In this document: positions 40,040 to 52,674 of the stretch, in pieces
Position numbering within the stretch: the first letter of the stretch is position 1
Layout: every line of letters begins with the position of its first letter
Assembly: GCA_032716605.1 (NCBI GenBank)
Contig: CM064509.1
Location: 53,029,818 to 53,093,817 of the forward strand
DNA from: Paralithodes platypus
Taxonomy: Eukaryota; Arthropoda; Malacostraca; Decapoda; Lithodidae
Direction: 5' to 3'
DNA length: 64,000 bases
Notes under the pieces: generated by a model
What the model saw: the letters and a program-made list of their open reading frames with translations, nothing else
Databases searched by the model: none
What the model was told of the DNA's origin: nothing
Made by a program: the position numbers and the translations under genes

Positions 40040-42607
40040 CATTAGTTGGGCTACTGTACAAGGTAAATGCAGGTTCCTCGACATTTATAGAGAAGGGAAC
40101 CAATGGTTTTGCCCCAAGGATATAAAATTGGAAAGTTTTACTAAGCAGAAAGAAGGGTTTAATTTGAAATGCAAAAGAGCTTTGGGTAGGCGTGATGCAG
40201 CTGGGGCTAGATTAAGAAGAAGGGAACACGAGAGTAATCGGAATAAATATAAACAGGAGAGGGAATAGATATGTTAACATTAATTAGCAAAGTTAAACTG
40301 AACTATGAGAAGAACATAGTAAATAAATGTGAAAGTTGATCCTAAATTGTTTTCTAAATATATAAACAGTCGTTGAAGGTAAAGAAGAAACAATTACTAA
40401 ATTAAGAGGAGTAGATGCTAGGATGTATGAAAATGTATCGGACATGTGCGAGGTACTGAATAACAAAGTGGGAGGGTCGGTTTTTACTAGAGAGGAAAGT
40501 TTTGACGACCCAACGGGGGGAGTAAGTACTGGAGAGTGGTCTTAGCAAAGATTGAAAGAAACTAGAGGTGAGCTGGGATCTGCGATGAGAGGACTTGAAG
40601 TAAGGGGACAGCTATGGGACCGGATGAAGTGTCGGCCTGGGTTTTTAACCCCTTATTGGCGGCGCTCGATCTTTAAGTGTTGCACCAATTTGCAGAGCAA
40701 GTTAGGAGCATTTATTAAGGCTTTTAAAGGGTTTAAATCGAGTGCCAAATGGACGGGGGCGCACAGCGGGCCAGACGAGCCGACTCCCAGGGCTTACCGC
40801 CAGCCCCATTAACTCATGTTCACTGTGTTCCTCGAGAGGCCGGCAGTGTAGCCAGTAGTGAGCATAGCTGGGAAAAATATATCCGATATATGCTAAACTC
40901 CCATGTTCGTGGATGGGTGGGGGGTGGGACATCACTGCAAGAGAACCACGAGTGCTACGTAGCTCGTTCTAGTCTCATTTTGACGCTTTTAGCGCCTCGT
41001 TTTTTGCTAAATATTTTTTTGTTTCATGCAGATGCTTGATTTATCATGCAGGGAGGGCCTGAATATGCCTAAATGAGCTCAAAACACCCCGCTAGACAAT
41101 GGGTTTAAGGATGTGCTGCAGGAGGCAATTAGTGGAGCCAGGGAGGGACTAAGCAAGCTTCCTTATATAACGGACAGGTTCCTGTTGAATGGAAACGAGA
41201 TAATATCCATTCCGATATACAAGAATGGAAAACCCATGCGGAACCTCATAAAACTATAGAACCAGTTTCACTAACTAGTATTGGATGCAAGATTTGTGAA
41301 AAGCTAATAATTAGGAAGAGATGGATGCAAATGTTGGTTTATTGAGGAAAGAAGCTAATAACACCCCCCCCCCCCCAAGCAATTTTGGATTCAGATTTGG
41401 ATTCTTGTGTTACCAGTCTGTTATGTTACTACAGTAGGCGTAATAGATGTAACTGAAAGAAAGAGGGCGGATGGGTGGACGGCGTCTACGTAGACCTTCC
41501 AAAAGCATTTGATAATGTTACCAACTAAGAGATTGCTAATAAGCTGGAGACGACAGGATGTGTCAGGGGGGAGTTTGCTGAAATGGATGGAGGAGAGCTA
41601 TGTAACAGATAGAGAAATTAGGACCAACATTAGAGGAACTTACTCACGGTGGGCGAAAGTTGAGAGTGGTTGTTGGACACAGGGATCTGTGTTGGCAACT
41701 CTTATGTTCCTTATGTACGTGAATGGACCTGCCGATAGGCATAAACTCCTACATGTCAATGTTTGCAGATGAACGGTAAAAATTATGAGACAAAATTAAC
41801 AAATATAAGTCTTGTGAGGAAGCTGCCAGGGGATTTAGATAAAATATACGAAGGGTAGCAACCAAGTGGAAAATGACATTTAATCTAAGTAAATGTCGGG
41901 TGTTAAATATGGGAAGAAGTGTGAATGCACCAAATTAGGGAGTACAGGCTGGGAGATAATCTAATTAGCAAGGCCAAAAAAAGAAAGGAATTTTAGGGTT
42001 GATTATACAAGATAGCTTGTCGCCAGAGAAACATATTAACAAGCTCTTTTAGCGGAAGGTAGGCAATGGTCGGGAATATGAACAGTTGCCTCTGAACTAC
42101 TTTGCGATGGAGAGAACATGTTAGACGAAACTTGATGAAAAAGTATGATTAGACCACGATTGGAGTATGCAGCAGTGGTGTGGTCCCCGCATCATAGAAG
42201 AAGCCTATTCAACAATATAGAAAGAAATCCAGAGAGCAGTTAATAGCTTGGTTACAAGTCTCAGGAGAACTGCAATATGAAGGGAGGCTAGACAATAGAA
42301 ATATACCAAGTCTAAAAGAGAGGAGAGAGAAGGGGAGGGGGGGGGGACATGATAATTGACGTACAAATGCACCCGAGGGGCTGGAGAGGATGGATAGGGA
42401 GGCTATATTAATAATGGATACAGGAATAACTAGAGGCCAACAGCTACAAGTAAAAAGACCTACCCGGTACCGGCAAGAACGATATCAGGAAGTTTAGCTT
42501 CCCCTATAGATGTATTGACAAGCACCATAGGCGGTGGAGGAGGAGGTGGGAGGGGAGAGGAACATCTCTATTTTCAAGAAAAAATTGGATGAAAGTAGAC
42601 TGAGAGA
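40040..42607 (+). pseudogene. LINE ORF2 relic (linker and reverse transcriptase)
   Basis: In order: a basic linker (GFNLKCKRALGRRDAAGARL, about 40160-40210) and TITKLRGVDARMYENVSDMCEVLNNKV (40395-40470, shortened by motif only). GPDEVSAW lies just before the MITE and KDVLQEAI just after it. YVDLPKAFDNVTN (about 41490) is the catalytic aspartate box, followed by LKWMEESYVTDREIRT and a degraded TQGSVLATLMFLMYVN (about 41680-41725). A Q-M-N change replaces the palm ADD near 41770, and an RRWRR...FKKKLDESRLRDG C-terminus lies at 42560-42610. There are many stops. Removing the MITE restores the reading frame across the TTAA (tryptophan-valine-phenylalanine-lysine), showing it inserted into a previously intact stretch. 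Confidence 0.7.
40645..41108. mobile_element. piggyBac-like MITE in the LINE (TTAA duplication)
   Basis: TTAA at 40645-40648 and 41105-41108. The ends read CCCCTTATTGGCGG inward from the left and ACCCATTGTCTAGCGGGG inward from the right, only partly complementary. The 456-base body has no coding capacity. TTAA target duplication and C-rich ends are piggyBac traits. Confidence 0.72.
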
Positions 42608-42611
42608 CGGG

Positions 42612-44540
42612 TGTTACGACCTGGCACTCGGGTACCACAAGGGCTCTCAATCAGGACACGAATCCGGCACGCTGCCACACCGGAAACACACGATCCCAAC
42701 CCCTGAGTACTGCCAGCCGAACAAAAAACACCAACACCCGCCAGAGTTCTGGCCGCTATAACGGGGTATACAAGGAATCGGTACTAGTGTTGCAACAACA
42801 GACTAATAAAGAGACCGGAATTATCTAGGCTGGTCAACAATCCAAAACAAAGCAGAGTTACGAAACAACCACACCATAAGCATAGTGTTGTGCCGAAGCC
42901 GAAGTAATCCCCCCCTTGACTAAGAACTTAAGAAGTCGCCACCCTCTACGTCGGGATCAGGCACTATTACTATGTTAAGTTAATTAATAGTCCTTAAGAC
43001 ATCGAGCAAGGAATCTTCTGAAAAAAGTTAGATGCTTCTCGGAGGAGGCTCGTAAGAACGTACGTATCAGTTTTTGAACAGTAATTCAAATAAGCCCAAA
43101 CACTGGCAATTAAATACTATTAAAGGTTTAAATTGGCCCCATAAGAATAATTAATTAAAAGAATATGCAATAGTAAAAAAAAAATGGCCAACATTAAACA
43201 AAGAAGTATATCTCCGCAAATGGCACGGCAATAGCCTACTCGGATTGTGCTCGTGGGCCACTAATCACTAAAGTAGCCAAGCTTGCAACAATAGTTGCAT
43301 AAACAATATCATACCTAAGGAAAGCTTCAATTACTATTCTGTATCTACTAATCGAGTAAAGTCTAGCTGGGGTCCTGGGGGCCAAAAGGTAGCAGTGACT
43401 GAGCAAAAAAAACGGCTCGTCGCCTAGCGATTAGTCCTCACAACTGTTTAAAGTATTACGTTAACAAACGAAACAGTACACTTTGAGAAATACAGATCCC
43501 TTGTATTCTGGTTTTCTCCCGGCTCCTTGACAAAGTCAAACAAAAACTGTTAATAAACTACAGGGGTGGTTAGGGCTCTTGCCCTTCACGCACTGTAAAT
43601 TATTAACTCAACACAGTCAGCCGCGCGAAGGACACCCTAGGCTTCACTGAACCGAAACGAGTATGCCGGTTTATCGCTTAACCACTGCCTCAAACACAAA
43701 CTCGTAACACAGAAGAAAAAGCCGTACCCCAGTATAGCATTACCGGGGACTAGCAGAAAACAGGAATAATTCAAATAATACACAGGGAAATGCATATACA
43801 AGGGCAAAACAACACATAAATCAATCATATTCGACGTTAACCCTTCCAAAATAGGCTATCTAATAGGCAATTATATCGTGAGAACTCAAGCGATAATACG
43901 TTGGCTGACTAGCTCTGCACCAACGGGACCATGGAAGTTATTACGTTAAACAGGCAGGGAAAAAGAGGAGGATAAGAATGTAAGGTAGGAGAGAAAGTTC
44001 ACATTAGTCAGAAGAATATATATAGTTAGCAAGGGAAATGAGGGAAGTCGCTCTGCCTAATGAGTTCTGATGAAAAACGGGCTATAGCTTCCCTTTTTAT
44101 ACCCGGCCCTCTAGTGAGCCCAACGTGAACTACTAAGGACCGCCCACTGACAATCATTACGTAATTTCTCTCTCTCCTCTGGGCGGATAGACAAAGGGCT
44201 CCCCTAGCATTGAGGGGGAGGGGGGTGAGTGCTAGTGAGTTCGGCCCACCGCCCGCCTGGCGCAACCCAACTGACCCCCAACTGTGGCTGTCTCTCTTCC
44301 CATCATGACAAAATAAGTTTAACACACAATACTTATAACTAATGATATAAATAGAACTGGTTGACTCCAGATGAAAACAAAATACATATTCATAATACTT
44401 ATAGTACAACGGCTCACATTGAACTAAGTTAGGAAAACTCCCATAGAATACAGCCAAAGTTCCGGCCCTGACGATCCTAGCGAGAGTGGGGCATGACTAG
44501 GCGTTCTGTACAGCCTGCTCACCACTGGACATGCGTCACA
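42612..44540 (-). repeat. 3' LTR of Gmr1-like copy 2
   Basis: Pairs with 50232-52137 over its full length, but with very many small indels. Next to it the minus strand has a purine tract (AAAATCTTGGGGGAGG, 44541-44556). Confidence 0.85.
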
Positions 44541-44556
44541 CCTCCCCCAAGATTTT

Positions 44557-44940
44557 ACTTGCTTCAACACTGAGCTAAAATGTGACCAAACCACAGAACC
44601 TCATCAAGCCCCCTACACCCAGCGACCGCCATGGCACTAAAACAACGCTTGAGTTTATCACCAAAACACATCTTATTATTAAAAAAAAAATCACATTTGA
44701 TAAATATCCCAACAATAGCAAAAAGACACAATATCATGCTCCCAGAGCGAGCTTACAGCAGCTCAGCCGTTTGATAGTTCGTGGACGACGCAAACTCGCT
44801 AGTCGATGACAAACTTATACGATACCCTATTTTATCAAAAGAAAGCGTTTTTATATGATTTTTATATTTTTTAATATGTTTTTCCCGGCTGCACTATAAG
44901 GGCAGCGTATTTTCCTCCACCTCAAACCCACACACCCTGT
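44557..44940. other. 3' untranslated spacer of Gmr1-like copy 2
   Basis: Non-coding sequence between the polypurine tract and the first recognisable RNase H codons. It corresponds to 6629-6901 of copy 1. Confidence 0.5.
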
Positions 44941-47900
44941 GCTAGCCTACGACTTGATTCATACACCCTTGATAAACAATCCGCGATCACATTGTCAAAA
45001 TCCAGCAATATGACGGATGTTCCAGGTTATACTCCTGCAACATCAAAGACCACCTGGTCAGTCTCATATTGCGGTTGTGAAATTAATTCAGGAATATCAA
45101 AGGGTGATGATCAGTGTAGATAACCACGACTGGGCCATAGGCTGGAACATACACCTCGAAGTGCCTGAGCGACAGCACAGAATCGCCAGGAATATTTTTC
45201 TATGGTAGAATAGTTCTTTTGTGCCCCGCATTGAAATTATTTAGAAAAAAAAGTTACTGGGTGTTCCACACCTTCATTGTCTGTCTGTAGCCAAGGGACG
45301 GCACCAGCCTCTACACCCCTAGCATTCTGTTTTGCCAGCTGAAAAGGCCTTGTTAAAGTCTGGGGGCCCTGAGTAACGGGTGAGTACATAGCAAATGTTT
45401 CACCAAAGTTGAAGCCTTTTCCCAATCAGGTGCCCCCAAAAAAACTTTTTGTCTTTAGATAACAAATCTGTGAGAGGTGCCAACACCGTTGAGTAACCTT
45501 TTATGAAGCGTCTGTAGTAGCCTATAATACCCAAGAATCTCATAATCTGCCTTATTGGTTGTTGGGTGCGGAAATTTATGGATAGCCTGTACCTTGTTCT
45601 GAGGAGGGCACACCTGTCCCCCTTCCACTACAAACCCAAGGTCCTGCACAGTGGCTTTTACGAAGTCACACTTTGCCAAATTTACTACCAGACATGCGTC
45701 ACTAAGGTTCCGGAACAAGGGTACTCAAGGTGCTCACAATGGCTCTCAAAGGTCGTCATCATAAATGATTACATCGTCCAAATATACGGTTTGCTGCACT
45801 TTGGAAGGTCCTTTACAATTTCATTCATCAGGTTCTGAAACGTTGCCTGGTGCATTTCTTAAGGCCGGGTACGGCATTCAGACAGTGCAACGGTTTAGGT
45901 ACTCCCGTCCACAAACAAAACCACATACCTATTTAGCACGCTTCGGGACACAGGAACTTGCCAGGAACCTTGTACTAAATCTACTTTAGAAAAAAAAAAC
46001 GCGCATTACCAATTTTGTCAAACACTATCATCAACCCGAGGAAGAGGGTATGGTTTAGTTGGAGTCAAAACCGTTTAACCTACGGAAATCAATACAAAAA
46101 GGTACCCTGCCATCTGGCTTAGGGGCTGGCAGTGTTACGGGGGAAAGGCACTTAACTGTGCCTTTTCCTATCAACCCTCTACCGAGGCATATACTCCAAA
46201 ATCATCCCTCAGAGCTGGTAGTTTTATGGGGGAACAGCGGTACGGGATGGACTTAAAGGGTAGATGGTCGCCCACGTCAACATTATGCATAGATGAGTAG
46301 TGAGGCCTGGGTGTTCAGCAAATACAGTGGTGTCATGAAAAACGAACAACCCGGACGGATTAGCATCAAACTGCGGCTCAGGCAAATGAGCTATAGCCCT
46401 CGTCAGCCCTTAGGGCTCGAGTTCCCCGCCCACTGATCCGCTGACACATGTTTGATCACAGCTATCCTCCTCTGAAGGCTGGACTGCCCCCCTCTCATTC
46501 TCCCACCAGGGCCGCAACAAGCACACACCGGGACAGTGAGAGGATCAGAGGGGCGCATCACATACTCTTTAATAAGGTTCAAGTGAAATAAACTGGTTTC
46601 TTTTTCCTCCTGTCTGGAGTGGCAACAAGGTAATCTAAGTCTGAAATTTGTTCTACAATTTTTATAAGGTCCAGTTGTACTTTCGCAGGGAGGGGGTTAC
46701 CAACCAAAGGCAAACAATTAATACCTCTTGTCCTACAGTGAAATTCCGGAGAGCCTTCACTTTGCGATTCATACCTGTCCTTCATCAAAGCTTGTGCTTC
46801 TGTCAAATTTCTACCTGCCATCTCCAGACATCTTAAGCATGCGCTCACGGCTTTCATAGCACATACTTGAATAATGGACAAGGCTGCACCAGTCCACTCC
46901 CAAATTTCTTTCAGCATGTCAAGGGGGGCCCCTGACACGGGTCTGTCAAAAACTCAGCTCGTTTGGGACTACACGCCCAGGCTATAACAAGGTAACCTCA
47001 CGAGCAGCAAACCCAAATAGGCAATCCAAGATCCCACTGAGGGGCTGCCAATAATACAAAAAATCTCCTGGCTGTCCATCACCGTCATCGTCGAGCTCTA
47101 CAGCTCCATTAGCACACGTCTGGAGCTCAGGGGTTCCTCTAGTTGCAAACGACGTATATATGCGGGTTGGCCAAGCGATCTAAACTGCTCCCGGAGCAAT
47201 GCATGACCTTACACGTGATACGGGGCTGCTACCTCGGTCTCTCTCGATGCTACATACCGTTGCTGTCGTGGGAGGACTTCGTTCATGCCATTGCCTCGTC
47301 ACTACTCGATGACAGGCCAGGGGGATACTCCAGAATTAAGTAAATGGTGCTCAATACTGATATCCACCCAGGAGAGCGCCCGATAGTCAAATCACTCGGT
47401 AAAACCAACTCCAGCTTTAGCCTCCTCCTGTTGATCGTGTCCTCCGCTGGTCTGAAGACGGAGGACTAGTCTGTGTGACACTTTAGCTGCCCGGAGCTCG
47501 GGTGACCAAACACGCCATGGGTTGTGTCTGGCACCGCTCGACCCCATCTTGCTCTTACCTACTCACGTCGGCCGGGCTCTCCGGCAACGACTAAGGGTTT
47601 AGAACCTCAGAAGCGTGGGCATTGCAAAGTCGTTGCCGAGAAGAAGGTCGACGCCATCCACTGGGCAGTTTCTCCACAAATCCTGGACATCCAATTCACG
47701 TGCCACACAAGTCCACCTCCAACTCCAACCGCACCAGCGGGTATGATCGAGTTGCCATGATACCCTGCATCCAATACAACACGAGCCGCGTTTATAGGGT
47801 AGCCAGTCAAGTTTTTACATCAGAGTCTGGGAAGCACCTGTATCACGAAAGACCTTAACTTCCTGCTTGCGTCCCGCCCCCACATCACGCAACCCCGCCC

Positions 47901-49990
47901 TCTATGGGTCGCAAAAAAAAACCTCCTGAGCAGGGTTTCGAGCCTCACAGGTGCTTCTGCCTTGGCTGTGCCATCAGCCTCTGACGAACGGCCCCGGGCA
48001 AACTCAGATGACTTCGGAGACAAACCAATGTTGCAGGCCAACGATAACAAAGCTGTGCTGTAGGTGGTTTGCTAGGACAGACTCTTGGAAATTGCCCCTT
48101 TTATGACAATGATAAACACTTCCAACTCCCCTTTGGGTGTTCCTTGGTACTGGGAAGGGCCCCGGCCCATTCTGCAATGGCGACGTGTGTGCTATGTCTT
48201 GTGGGTTCTAGTCTTGGTGATCATGGTTCTTGTAACTTTAGTTTGCCTAAGAGTATATCACTAACTCGGGAGGGTGGAGCGTCCCGCCACGTGTTACCTG
48301 CCTTCACTACGCTGGGCAGACCCGCACCCACCAAATTCGTGATAGCCGGAGCCAGCCATCTCAGCTGCTCTCCTGTAGGGGTTTTGGTTGACTTTTCTTT
48401 CAGAGTTTAAAGTCATTTCTGCAACAGTACACTTATAAAACTGCTACGAGAAGAAACAGCTCAGTCAAATGTTCTGCCATCGCAGCATGCTCAGAAACGT
48501 TGTCCAGTTTTTAAGTGGCAATCTTTTAAGTCCTCCGGGCATGTTCAAGAAGGGTCAGCCTCCCTAGTCTTTGTAACACACCGAAACTGTTCAATCGATA
48601 TGTTTCCCGGTTGCACCTGGTATGCCCGTAGGACAGCTCTCTTCAATTCTGGGTAGTCAATGCAAAAGACTCTTAAGGCCAGTGCATCATAAGCCTTCAG
48701 ACCCTTACCCGTAAGTCTTGAGGAGACTAGAGCTGCCCACTTCTCTTCAGGACAATTATGCCTCCCTACAATTCTTCTCAAACAACGATTAACAAATTTC
48801 TTGTGTACTTCAGTTTCACTAAATTACCCGGCACCAATTTGACTATAATTGGGGGCCAAGGCCTGGCATCTTACTTGGCCCTCACGACCATCCGAGTCCC
48901 TGTAGACTCTGCAAGAGTCTATTAGATTAATTCATAACCTTGCAATTCACCACAGGACCTTCCTACATAAATCCATACGAAGAAAGAAGTAAAGAAAGTT
49001 CATCCTTGCATATTTCCAGATATTTCACAAGGAATTGTTCCGAGGAACTTGCTTCAATTGTGCCGCCTCTCAACATCTTTCCCGTAGACACTAGGCAAGT
49101 GAGGGGCGCCCATGAATTGACAATTTTCTCCTCCACAATGCAGAACTTCTGCTTATCAGAATGTAATTATCCCCGAAGCTACTACTCTTTGGATAAGTAC
49201 TTCCCTCGAATGCTTTCCACAAACTTACAATCTACAAACGTTTGAAATCAGTTGTTACAAACATTTATGAATGGAGGATGCTTTAGGCACCAGGACCTTT
49301 GGTTTATCTGTGTGTTTCCTTCTCGTTCATTGTCTCTTAAAAAAAAAAAAAAAAAAAAAAAAAACGAGTCTTATCTAAATAAATTTAGCACAATATTTCT
49401 CCGAGTCGTACCTAAGCTCAGCCTCATGCCTCCTGGTCTCATCCTCTTGCCTCCTAACCTCAATCTCATGCCTCCTAGTCTCATTCTCCTGCTTCCTAGC
49501 CTCAATCTTAGCAAGCTCAAGGTCTAAATACAATATCTGGAGGACAGGCAGGACCGAGGGAGCTGACACTACTGAAGGAGGGGGGGCAAAAAATGGGGAA
49601 CCACAATGTGCACCACCCGAGGGAGCTCCAATCTGCCAATTTTTCATCCATTCTGTGGGAGGAGGAGTGCTAACCTCCGGTTAAACTGACGTGGACGGCA
49701 CTGTGGGAGTGCGAGTGAGAGGGGATCTTGGGAGGAACCCCTCTCCAAACGCCCTCTCCCGCGAAAAACCCATGTCGACCACGCAACACCCAGGAAATCA
49801 GATCCCCCTTGGACATCCCTACTACCAGTGGAAATGCCCCCAAGAACCTTGGCTATCAGGTGCAAGCCACAAACATCCACCCCAGTCAGCCTCTCCTCCG
49901 TCACGTGGTACCGCTTACCTACAAAAAACTCTAGCATCCTCCTCACTGGTTACTAACGGCACACCTTCAAGTGACATCTCTCGCTCAATC
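44940..49990 (-). pseudogene. Gag-Pol of Gmr1-like copy 2, multiply broken
   Basis: Minus-strand pieces follow the order of copy 1. They are a gag coil (RRHEIEVRRQEDETRRHEAEL, 49390-49510) and a capsid region (KWAALVSSRLTGKGLKAYDAL, about 48680-48760). A protease-flanking segment (GYPINAARVV, about 47780) is followed by an acidic NGAVELDDDGDG (about 47080-47110). A fragment of the end of the integrase core (VPNELSF, about 46955, then PLDMLKEIW) precedes the GPY/F module (SDLDYLVATPDRRKK, about 46600-46640). Reverse transcriptase with AKCDFVKATVQDLGFVV (about 45630-45680) and RNase H pieces to about 44950 complete the order. The zinc-binding part and most of the integrase core are absent, as in copy 1, though about 40 more core residues remain. 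Frames change every 50-100 codons. A LINE fragment (48909-49364) interrupts gag. Confidence 0.78.
48909..49364 (+). mobile_element. LINE 3' fragment inside gag of Gmr1-like copy 2
   Basis: Plus-strand copy of the 3' 450 bases of the LINE family at 4511-5499, ending in a 26-base poly-A (49339-49364). It retains NCSEELASIVPPL and a shifted remainder. It is severely 5'-truncated. Confidence 0.85.
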
Positions 49991-50231
49991 GTCAGTGCTC
50001 AAGGCAAGACATACTGAAAAGTCCACAAAAAAAATTCTTCGAGGCCAAAGTGTTTAACTTCCTATGCAAGGCCACTAATTACTAAATTAACTGGCGTCTC
50101 TTAAATGCTTTACTAATTGCCATACAAAAAAAAATACTCGTCACTATGCACGCTAAAATACAAACAAACAAATGTTGTACAACTCTGCAAAACTGTCTAC
50201 TGTTCACAAAATCCTAAGCAAGGTCGCCATT

Positions 50232-52137
50232 TGTTACGACCTGGGCACTCGGGTACACAAGGGCTCTCAATCAGGACTCGGAATACGGCTCGCGGCCACA
50301 ACGGAAACACACCGATCCCAACCCCGCGGTACTGACAGCCGAACAAAAAAGCACCAATACACTCCAGAGTTCAATCTGCTCTAACGGAGGTATACAAGAA
50401 CTCGGTACTAGTGTTCAAAAACAGGACTAATAAATAAAGAGACAGGAATTATCTAGTCTGGTCAACAATCAAACAAAGAATAAAAGTAAAAACAACAACA
50501 CCAAAGAATAGTGTTGGACGAAGCAGAAGTAATCCACCCTTGACTAAGAACTTAAGAAGTTCTCCACCCTCTACTTCGGAGAGGCACGATTACGTTACGG
50601 TAATTAATAGTCCTTAAGCATCGAGCAAGGAGTCTTCTGAAAAAAGTTAGCTGCTTATCGGATGCTCGTAAGAAGTACGCGTATCGGATTTGGAACAGTA
50701 GTTCAAGAAGCAAAGACACTGACAATTAAATACTATTAAAGGTTTTAAATTGGAATAAGAATAATCTAAAAGAATATGCAATAGTAAATGGGCAAACATT
50801 AAAAAGAAGTACTCCGTCAAATGCAACAGCAATAGCCTACTCGGATTGTGCTCGTGGGACACTAAATCACTAAAGTAGCCAAGATTACAAAACATGAAAT
50901 CAATAGTGCATATAACAAGATCATACATAAGGAAAAGCTTCAAGACTATTCTGTATCTACTAATCGAGTAAAGTCTAGCTGGGGTACTGTGGGCAAAAGG
51001 TAGCATGTGACTGAGCAAAAACGGCTCGTAGACTAGCGAAGTCCTCACAACTGTTTCAAGTATTACGTTAAAAATTAACAAGTGCACTTTGAGAAATCCA
51101 GATCCCTTGGATCTGGTTTTCTCCCGGCCTCTTGACAAAGTAAAAACAAACTGTTAAAGAAAATACAGGGTGGTTCGGCTCTTGCCCTCACGCACATGTA
51201 AATGATTAACTCAACACAGTCAGCCGCGGGAAGAAAACCTAGGCTTCACTGAACCGAAACGCGTCTGCAGGTTTATCGCTTTAACCACTGCATCAAACAA
51301 CAACTCGTAACACAGAAACGCCTTAACCCCTGTCTAGCATTACCTAGACTAGCAAGAAAAAACAGGGAATACTAATTACTAACCACCACAGGGAAATGCA
51401 TTAACAAGTGCTAACAAACATAAAATCAATCCTATTCAAAGTTAAACCCTTCAAAAATAGGCTATCTAATAGGAAATTATCTCGTGAGAACTCAAGCGAT
51501 AATCCGTTGGCTGACTAGCTCTGCACCAACGGGACCATGGAAAGGTGAAACAGGCAGGGAAAAGAGGAGATAAGAATGTAAGGTTAGTGAGAGAAAGTTT
51601 CACATCAGGTCAGAAGAATATATATAGTTCGCAAGGGAAATGAGAAGTCGCTCGGGCCTAAGGAGTTCTGATGAAAAAATGGCCTAGACTTCCCTTGGGA
51701 AACCCGGCCCTCTAGGGAGCCCAACGTGAACTACACTAAGGATCCGCCCACTGACAATCTTTACGTAATTTCTCTCTCTCCTCTGGGATAGACATATGGC
51801 TCCCCTAGCACTGAGGGGAGGGGGGAGTGCTAGTGGAGTTATGTCCACCTCCCGCCTGGCCCCCAACAACTGTTTTTGGCGGTCTCTCTTCCCATCATTA
51901 CAAATTAAGTTTTGCACACAATACTTATAACTAATGATATAAAATAGAACTCGTTGACTCAGACTGAAAACCAAAATACATATTCATAATACTTATAGTA
52001 CAACGGCTCAAATGAACTGAAGTTAGGAAACTCTACATTAGCCTACAGCCAAAGTTCCTGCCCTGACGATCCTAGCGAGGGAGTGGGGCATCGACTAGGC
52101 GTTCTGTAAAGCATGCTCACCCTGGACATGCGTCACA
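50232..52137 (-). repeat. 5' LTR of Gmr1-like copy 2
   Basis: Partner of 42612-44540. The two agree in long blocks separated by small indels, many in homopolymers or short runs. Confidence 0.85.
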
Positions 52138-52141
52138 CGGA

Positions 52142-52669
52142 ACAAAACAAGCTTAGCTGAACTCCTGTACAACTACAATTAGGTAAATATTTACAGTAAA
52201 GGACGCAGGGGGCCGTGTGCCCATGCCAGATTATCAAAAATGCCGGACTGGTGGACAACTCCCTCAACCTCCAGCACCTTATTAACTGTTTATGTAAGGC
52301 ATACGCTAGCAGTTACGTAGCTGCCAGCATACGACCTTATGTAAACCAAAGTGACGATATGCGCTCTAACACAACCCTTACCACTATTTAATATAAGAGT
52401 GTAGTTTTTTTCACTTACCAGTAGAGCTTAGAAGAATCAGCCGTAGGAGTTGAATCAGGTTAATATTCAACGGGGTAATTAACTTTTGGGGGCAGTTTCT
52501 TTATTTCATAAAGTGTAGATGACCCACCAATAAATTCACAGCACAAGTATATCCCCATTTCACCATTTTCTTAACGTATCACTATCACAAGGTTATCAGA
52601 TATAGTCAATGTGAATATGCTATTTTGCCTTTATTCCCCTTGCGCTTAGATAGAGGACAATTATAGGGG
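52142..52669. other. LINE 3' end then unassigned sequence
   Basis: The first 60 bases (GCTTAGCTGAACTCCTGTAC onwards) are the continuation of the LINE broken at 42611. The rest shows no coding or repeat signal. Confidence 0.45.
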
Positions 52670-52674
52670 CCTGA

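Larger units (their letters stand above)
40030..42611 (+). mobile_element. LINE copy, interrupted by a MITE and by Gmr1-like copy 2
   Basis: Plus-strand LINE coding sequence runs from about 40030 to 42611, is broken at 40649-41104 by a TTAA-flanked MITE, and resumes after the LTR element at 52138 (AACAAAACAAGCTTAGC...). The 5' end is not defined. Confidence 0.72.
42612..52137 (-). mobile_element. Gmr1-like Ty3/gypsy retrotransposon, copy 2 (decayed)
   Basis: LTRs at 42612-44540 and 50232-52137 share ends with copy 1 (TGTGACGC... and ...CGTAACA on the minus strand). Four-base flanks CGGG (42608-42611) and CGGA (52138-52141) look like one target duplication with a change. The primer-binding site (50218-50229) is identical to that of copy 1. 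Pol again has the integrase end upstream of reverse transcriptase. Both LTRs and coding sequence are full of one- to few-base indels. Confidence 0.85.
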
